Shown piece after piece: positions 53,301 to 62,300 of a stretch of 64,000 nucleotides of DNA. A program made the position numbers and the translations under genes. Location: the NCBI RefSeq assembly GCF_964019385.1, contig NC_088647.1, positions 9,734,157 through 9,798,156 of the forward strand. Direction: 5' to 3'. This stretch comes from Sycon ciliatum. Lineage: Eukaryota > Porifera > Calcarea > Leucosolenida > Sycettidae. Within the stretch, counting starts at the first letter, position 1. Every line of letters starts with the position of its first letter. Below the pieces are notes generated by a model, which ran no database searches, was not told where the DNA came from, and worked only from the letters and a program-made list of their open reading frames with translations.

Positions 53301-56300
53301 AGACTAATGTTCCCATGGCAGCCATCCAGTCGGCCGTAACAATCGTGTTTTTATAGTCTACTAGCAGCACCCCCGCCAGCGTTGCCTGGCCGAATGTGGC
53401 ATGCGCGGGTGAAGCAAGTACATGAACAGCACACGTGCTCAGCACGTGGTGGTGGCCAGACCGCTGAAGTCCTGGTGAGACGTGAGGGAGGTTCTTCATC
53501 GTTGGAAGGAGAAGGAGGGACGTCTGTTACGCCTTCGGGAGGCTGGTCAGGGTTGTCCATGACCTGGTGGCGGATGAAGCGGCTCAAAAAATTCATAAAC
53601 TACTTACTTACGAACAAAAGTGCGATGCGCTCTTCACTGCAGATCAGATGCAGAGTGCAGTCAGTGCAGATCTTTTGTATCCTTTTGTTGCAGATGTTTC
53701 TATTTGCAGAGAACGGTTCACGTGGTCCGCAGCGCTTGTGCGGCTGCTAGTGCTACCTATGCCTATGGCCTAGGCTAGGTGGCTACATGATTCGCACGCT
53801 TCGCGTGCTCAGTGCTTCTGCGCGCGGCTGCTACTGCTACTCGTAGAGATCAGGGGTCTATACGACTCCCTGGTAGAGATCTACTGATCGTGTCTGCTAG
53901 AAGCGCTACCACCGGTGCACCGTACCTACACTGTTCGCACGCTTCGCGTGCTCAGCACTTGGTGGTGGCTACACGATTCGAACGCTTCGCGTGCTCAGTG
54001 CTTCTGTGGCTGCTTCCGCGCGCTAGCTACACGATTCGCACGCTTCGCGTGCTCAGTGCTTCTGCGGCCGCTAGCTACACTGTGCTACACTGTTCGCACG
54101 CTTCGCGTGCTCAGGGCAGCGCTGCTCCGCAGCGCTTCAGCGTGACACAAAAACACACGTCACAGCCTCACAGGTGCCTCTTCTTTATAAGGAGCGTGAC
54201 ACACACACACACACACACACAGACACACGTCACAGGTGCCTCTCTTTTATAAGTAAAGATTCATGTAGTCTGGCGTCTACCGGTAGTTTTGGCATTATGT
54301 ACATCTTGCTTGGGCACACAGGTCATTCTCTCTCCATGAATGTATTACCAAATGCTAGACTGTGAGTTTGAAATGGAAGGTTGGTGACCAGCCACCTCAG
54401 CCGGTCGGTCCCAGTGTGGGGGAGTACAATGTACAATTATTTTAGAACAATTAACCTCATCAGCGAAGCAGAATCCTTCTTCCAAGACCTGCTTGACAAG
54501 TGCTGGTAAGCTGCTTGTGTCTCAGACCGGCCTCTCAATGCGCTGGTGTGCGAGTCACATGATCCCTGCAATAGTGGCGTGCTATCAGGGACCCTGTTGC
54601 TAAGTTCGGCCCTGTGGAAGAAGGCATGCCGCCAGATTCACCTGGCCCCAGAGCTAGTCTACTCCCAAACCGTAGTGTGGTGTGGGCAGTTGTACAGGAT
54701 TACCTGCACGGGTTTCAGCTGTGTATTGAGCTCATTTCACAGGGGCACTTCCCCCTCAGCTACTTTTGATAGTTTCCTTGAAGTAGGAAAGAATAGTAGA
54801 GCCCTGCTCAATGAAATCCGATCGCGTGAGTCACATGTGTGCCCTGCACTAGCGCACATTCCAGTACAGTCAAATCTGCCGTTAGCGACCTCCGCTGTAG
54901 GCGACCATCTACCGTTAGCGACCGATTTTCCGTGCACCGACGGTTTCACATACAAACTGATCTGTCCAGAGCGACCATCTGCTGTGCGCGACCAGCGACC
55001 ACGATTTCATGCACGGTGGCTGCATTCAAATCTGCTGTAAGCGCCCTCGACCCAGGTTCAGTCAGGTGTGAAACTGTACTTGCCTTCCTGTAGGCTACAA
55101 AACATATTAGCCCGGGTATGTGCACTATTCTTGGGTTTGTGTACCCCTATATTCTATTGAATATCCAATAAAATGATATTAAAAATCACATTATTCTTGT
55201 TGATTTGAGTACTTCCTCCGCGTCATCGAAATTGTCGCAGTTTGACTTTTGATGTAAAATGCGGTATTTACTCACCAGCACTCGTACCAGAGGCAAGGGA
55301 TCGGACATAGGCGATAGTCATCAGTATAGGGTGACGGCAAAGTTCTATTTTCTGTTATTGGAAGCCGGAATTTTTGAGCTAGACGCAATTTCTTCGCTGA
55401 TGTCGCTGCGCTGGTAATTTCGACTCGCTGAGATCAGTCAGGTGTTGCAGCCTGCACATTTCTCGTGCTTATGGCCATTCACTCAAGCCCCATCACTGCT
55501 TTACCTTAGCTGGGGTGAGAATGACTTCGTGGAACAAGTGGCAGCGCTTGGAGAAACATCGAGGGGTCGGCAAACTAAATGCCTGCAACAGCGATAAAAT
55601 TTGTCGCTCTGGCTGAGACACTCAGTACTACTACTAGTACATGATTGTACCTGCAAGAGCCGTGTAGACTCTACACGTAGTGCTAGTATTATACTAGTAA
55701 TGCACGCGCAGGTGCCGTACCATGGTATACCAGTGCTGAAAAAGAGAGCGCGCTGGACGTGATACTACACTTACCTGCATGAGCTGTGGGCATGCCACGG
55801 CTAAAAAAAGTTCATTATTTTCAAGATCGAGGTGATTCCGCCGACGGTAATCAACCGACCTCGCAACGATCGTGTATTCTTACTAGGCTTCGTTGGTGGT
55901 GAAGTAGAAATCATCCAGAGCTAGCAGACGACAAGCATAGCAGCTCTTGTCCTGTGGAGAAAGTCAAAGCGTTTGAGATGAGGCGCGACCAACTTTCAAC
56001 CTTCCTTGAAATATTTGGGAACGATATTTTTGCGTCCATTGACATCAGCGACGACGAGGACTTCATCTCTGCATGAAAACTCTCAGTCCAATTGCCCTAG
56101 AACGTTACTCTAGTCTTCAGACTATCATACTGTGTAATAAGTTTCGAATGGCTTAGTTTATGGAGTTGTCAGTAACAAGTGACAAGTCACTAGTCAAACT
56201 GCGACAATTTCGATGACGCGGCGGAAGTACATGGAAGCATAATGCCCGGTATGCCGGATTAACCATACATCTGCCGTAAGAGACCGCTTTTTCTTGCACC

Positions 56301-59300
56301 AAGGGGTGGTCGCTTACGACAGATTTGACTGTACATGTAGTAGCAGGTCTAGGGATGCACAGTGCACAGTGCACAGTATCTGCTTGCTGGATCGGATTTC
56401 ATTGAGCAGCACAGTGCAGGTGACGAGATGTGTGCAGCATTGTGTAGGTAACAACTGCTTACTTAGTTGGGCGAGCTTCTTTGTCCATCTGATTGCTCGG
56501 CGAATGTTTCCAAGCTGCAATTGGTCACACATCATGATCAGACAGCTAACCGTTACGGGCAAGAATATCAGGATGATCAGATAGAACTTCGGGCCGTGCA
56601 TCTGGAATTATTATTGAGTGCTCACGATCATCAGCATCTGCAGTCACATTAAGGAGGCTCCCACCTAAAGGAGTCAAAAAAGGGTCCATGGACCCCTCGT
56701 TTTATGCATAGAATGGTGGAGTGATGTCTCCTCTTCAATTTGGTATAGTTGTCCAACCGGACCTACTGGGAGGACCATAATACACAGACATGCCGCACGA
56801 CCTCTGTTCTAACATTGACCTAAACCCTGACCCTAAACTGTAGTAGACGGACTTCCCCCTACACAAATCACTATGTATTACTATGTAGTGTAGTAGACGG
56901 ACTTCCCCCTACACAAATCACTATGTATTACTATGTATTGCACTCTGCATTGCTGACACCATCAGATCCCTTGCTTTCATTCGCTAACTAGCGCTCGGAG
57001 CTGTAACTGGCAATCTCGTACCATATATATAGATCCGTGTGTCAGTTGCCCAGCTCAGTTGTTGCAGAGTCTTTGCCTCCGTTGTTTCTGTCGTCTTCCC
57101 TTCACTTATTGAGTCTTTCAATATACTATAAGTAATTCTGTGTCACCTACGTTTGTCGTTCCGTGTGTGCAATATTGTTCCCTGAGAATACTACCTGTGT
57201 TTTGCCGGAGAGACTGAACCAGTTTTGCCTTGTCACTCGGTCGCGTATTACATTTGGTGGCAGCGGTGTTAGCTCTGCGTTCGTCAGTCGCAGTATTCCG
57301 GACCACGCCTCGTTATTTCGCCGTGCAGTGAACGTTGCCGTTGCCGTTCTCGTCTCAACTCAAGCTGAGTAACTTTGTTCCGTGCCAATTTACGATTTTA
57401 ATATTTACATTTTTGTAGTGCTAGTCTTTTCTAGGCTTACTTTGTTGGATCTATTCGTAGTCTTGTCCCCTAAGTAAGCTAGCTCTTCGTTGCCAGTTTT
57501 TCTTGCACTGCTCGCCGTACTTGAACTGTTGCTATAGCGTAGGCTTAGTCCTCAAACGCGTCCCGTGTTGCTTGCGAAGTCCTATAGGCCTACTTGTTTG
57601 TTTGTTATCCTTATATACAAGACACCGAAAATGGCACAGAATCCTCAAGCTGCTGCTGCCGCTGCCGCTGCTGCTCCCGCTGCACCAGCTCTGGCTCCGG
57701 GTCAGGTTCCGGCTCCTCGACAGGCACCACTTGCTCGGCCGGTCGTTGTACCGCCGACGTTTGGGGGTGCCAGCCAAGACGATTGGCACTGCTTCATCGC
57801 CAGGTTCGACGCAGCGTGCGTGGTAAATGGGTACCGGGATGCGGAAAGGCTGCAGTTTTTACCTTGTTGTTTCAAGGAGAGTGCTTTTACCACTTACCAG
57901 ACCATTCTGGCGGCGCACCCGCAGTATACGTATGTAGAAATGTGCACCGAATTAGGGCTACGGTTCGCACCGCCACAGCAAAGTCGCCTCCTTGAGGCCG
58001 AGTTTCGAGCTCGCCTGAAACGATCCACTGAGTCCCAGGCCGAGTTCGCCGCAGCTCTTCAGCGCCTTGCGGCACGCGCCTTTCCAGGTCAACAGGGTCC
58101 GCTGTTAGATCGCCTGACGCTCAATCAATTTATTGACGGCCAGGTCAATAGTGACCTGCGCTTGCACATCAGGACATCCAGCCCTGCAGCCCTCGATGCC
58201 GCCGTTCGACGGGCGTACGAAGTTGCAGCGATCTTAGAGGTCGAGAATCGCCGCAGTCTTCCGGTTCCTACACCAGCCTGCGCTGCCCTGACCGCCTCTA
58301 TGCCTCAGGCACACTCCGTAGGTCCACTCGCGGATCCGACTCCTACGTCCAGTGCCACCGTGGCCCACGTAGCTCCGAGTTCGACTTCGAGCTCCACCGA
58401 CCCGCTCGTACTATCGTTGTTGAGCAAAATTTCGGACCAGCTAGCTGATCTACAGGTCTTCTCCGCAACCTCCGCTCCGTCGCCACGGGCGTATAGTGAC
58501 GACACTCGAGCTCCACGCGGCCGTGGTCACAGCGTCTTCCCTCGAAGCGCGCCCATGTCGGGCCCAACTCGATTTCCTGGCAGCTCGAATCGTAACCCGC
58601 CTCCGTACAACGGCACAGGCCGCGGACTTTACGATGGCGCGCGTGATCGCGGGTGCTTCACGTGTGGCGATCAGTCCCACTTCCGTCGTGATTGTCCCCA
58701 CTCGACGCGTGGGGGTCGTCCGTCGGGAAACCGCTATTGACTGGTGCTGCTCGGCAAGCTCCAGTCTTCGATACTAGTGTTCCTAGCTCGACTGTGCCGA
58801 CTTGTACTGGTTGTGAATGTCGTCCCTGTTATTGTACTGTTGATGTGCGTTGCCCTACGTCTGCACCTGTGACTGTGTGTCCTGTTACGCATGTTCAGTC
58901 GTCTTCTGCAGTTTCTCCGTCTGTCTATGTTGCGGTTAGTCTCCAAGAGACGAAATGCCATGCTCTTGTTGACACTGGGTCTAGTGTTTCCCTTGTGTCT
59001 ACTGCATTGTGGCGTAGTCTGTGCACGACCTCCTCTGTCCCTGTGTCTGCTGCTCCTGTTGTGTCTGGTGTGACGGGCCGTCCCCTCTCCACTACGGGTA
59101 CCGTGTCCCTCTCTGTTTGTACACCCTCGTTCGTAGCTGTTCAGAATTTTATCGTTGCTGCTGATATCACGTCTGATGTAATCCTCGGTGCTGACTTCCT
59201 ACAGCAGCACAATGTCCTGCTTGATTTCTCCCGGGCTCAGTTGGTCCTGGATGATGTTAAATTGCCGCTTGTACCCCTTCCACGTGTGCGTTCGCTTTCT

Positions 59301-62300
59301 GCTGCTGTTGCTGCCGCGCCCACACCAGCCCATGTTACGACTGTCGTGCCCGACCTGAGTGCTCCGACTGTTCCTGCTGCCGTCGCTGCCTCCGTACCTG
59401 CTGCCGTCCCTGCCTCCGTGCTTGCTGCTGCTGCTCCGCCTGCTGCTGCTGCCAATGCTGTTGAATCTCTGGTGTCTCGTGTTGCTTCCTCGTTCCGTGT
59501 GTTCATCACACAGTCTGTTTCAGTTCCGCCCTGTCATGAAGTTATTCTTCCGGTTGCCCCGTCGGTATGTGCTGCTGGCTCTCCTGCTGCTGATACTTCG
59601 TATCTAATCGAGCCCCTTGATTCGTTCTCAGAGAAACACCCGACATTGGATGTCGGAACGTCTGTCACGTCCCCGGATAACTTGGTTATCAATGTGGTTA
59701 ACCGTGGTACCACCCAGATTACCTTGCATGCAAATACTCATATTGCTGTATGTGAACCTGTCCCTGAGTGTGCTGACACTTGTGCTGCTGTTGATGATTC
59801 GCCGTTCATGCCGCCGCCGCCTGTCCCAGTAGAGAAGATTGATGTGTATATCGAAAAGAATTGTTGTCACCTGTCACCAACGGACCGTTCTACCTTGCGT
59901 GACCTTCTCCTGCAGTACCACGATGTATTTGCTCTTCATCCCGACGACCATGGGTACTGTGATCTTGCGCCACATAAGATAGACACAGGTGATCATTCGC
60001 CTATTAAACAACAACCTTACCGTGTTCCATTCCGTCATCGTGAGCAGCTCCAGAATATTATCAATGACCTTCTGCAGAAAGGTGTCATTACTCCCTCTGC
60101 GAGCCCGTGGGCTTCGCCTGTTGTCCTCGTGCCTAAGAAAGATGGCTCTCTGCGTCTCTGTGTTGACTATCGCCGGCTCAACAAGATCACCACAGCTGAT
60201 GCTTATCCTCTTCCTCGGGTCGACGATACCCTAGACGCGTTCTCTGGCTCTAAGGTATTCTCGACACTTGACCTTGCTAGTGGCTACTGGCAAATCGCAA
60301 TCCACCCTCAAGACCAAGCTAAAACAGCCTTCGTGACGCCCCTTGGGTTGTACGAGTTCACGGTTCTTCCTATGGGTTGCTGCAATGGGCCTGCCACATT
60401 TCAGCGCTTGATGCAAACGATCCTAAATAATCTCCTTACCAGTCCTGATCCCGTCTGCCGTGTGTTTTTTGATGACATTGGCCTTGGGTCAGCCACTGTT
60501 AGTCTTGGCTTGGATGGCCTCCGGTCCGTTTTCACGTGTCTTCGTCGGTACAATCTCAAGCTTCGGCTTGAGAAATGCGCTTTCCTGCAGCCCCGCACTA
60601 AGTTCCTTGGTGTGGACATCAGTGCCGATGGCCTTCACACCTCAGCTTCGAAGGTTCACGATATTGTTCACTGGCGTACGCCGACATCCGTTCGTGAAGT
60701 GCGTGGTTTTCTCGGCCTCGCTGGGTATTACCGGAAATTTGTTCCGCACTTCGCGCAAGCTGCCGCCCCCCTGGCCGCACTCACTAAGAAAAATGCGAAG
60801 TTTCCTGGGGTCCTGCTTGTCAGGCTGCTTTCTGTGTACTAAAAAAACGCCTCTCATCTGCGCCTGTGCTTGCTCAGCCTGACTACACGTCTGCCGCCGC
60901 TCCCTTCATCCTCGATGTGGATGCCAGTGATTTTGGTATGGGCGGTGTGCTCTCTCAGGTACAAGATGGCCATGAGTGTGTGATTTCCTACGGTAGTGCT
61001 ATTCTCAACACCGCCCAACGTAACTACTCCACTACGGAGAAGGAACTCCTTGCATTTGTTCACTTCGCTGATGTGTTCCGCTACTACCTCGTTGGTCGAG
61101 CATTTGTTGTGCGCACTGATCATGCTGCTCTCAAATGGCTCCATTCGCTCAAGGAACCACGCGGTCGTCGTGCCCGTTGGTTAGAACAACTTGCTGAACT
61201 CGAGTTCACGGTTATTCATCGCCCTGGCCGTCAACATTGCAATGCCGATGCTCTGTCTCGCCGTCCTCCTGAGTCTGTTGCCGCCACTACCCGTCAGTCA
61301 CCGCCTGACCAGTCGTCACCAGCCGCACCAGCAGCTCCTGCTCCTGCTTGTGATCCTGGACCCACTGTACCGAAACCTGCACCTGACTCCTGGCTGCCGC
61401 GCTTTACTGCTGCTGAGCTGCTTGCTGCGCAAAAAGAGGATCCTGATGTGTCCATTGTGTTAGGCTGGCATGATTCTAGTCATGATGTGTTTAATTCTCC
61501 CCCTGCACACACATTAACTGCCTCTAGCCGTGCTGTTCGCCGCTATGCTTCTGAAATTCATTTGCTTTCCCTACGTGATGGTGTTTTGTATCGCACAGAC
61601 CCATCGGCTGATTCTGTTTTGCAATTAGCTGTTCCGTTCTCTTTCCAAGCTGATATCTTAGCTGCAGTGCACGCCGATGTTAGTGGTGGTCATCTCGGTG
61701 CTACAAAGACCATTGACAAGGCCAAATGCCGTTTCTTCTGGCCAGGTATGTCAGCTGATTTGCGCACATTTGTAGCTAATTGCCAAGAATGCATTCCCGT
61801 AAGAGCGCTACGACTGGCCGAGCACCATTGCAGTCCATGCGAGCTGGCTTCCCTAACGAGCTCGTAGCCATGGATCTCGTTGGACCACTGCCTACCAGTC
61901 GCCATGGCAACCGTTACCTACTGGTATGTAGTGACTACTTCTCACGTTGGCCTGAAGCGTACCCTCTACCCACTATGACTGCTGCTGCCGTTGCGGATGT
62001 GTTCTTTCGGAACTGGATCTGTCGGTTTGGTGCCCCAGAACAACTCCACACCGATCAGGGCACACAATTTGAGTCTGAACTCTTCAGTGAACTGTGTCGC
62101 CTCATGAATATCCGAAAGACTCGGACCACCGCGTATCATCCCCAGGGCGATGGGCTCGTGGAACGCCTCAACCGCACCATAGTTTCAACGTTGCGAGTGT
62201 ATGTAGCGGATCTGCCCACCTTCTGGGATCAGTATGTTTCAACCGTCCTGCTTGCATACCGTACAGCCAAGCATTCTTCTACCCAATTCACCCCAGCTCA

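Noticed and set aside
53299-53499. Minus-strand frame with DYKNTIVTADWMAAMG considered as an additional P4HA exon
   Set aside because: The phases between exons 56514-56463 and 53109-52925 already match exactly, and the segment is not convincingly similar to the family.
56314-56601. A minus-strand first exon starting with a signal peptide (MHGPKFYLIILIF...)
   Set aside because: The hydrophobic N-terminal part is probably intronic. Only LGNIRRAIRWTKKLAQL, preceded by an AG acceptor and followed by GTAAGC, matches the P4HA TPR exon with correct phases.
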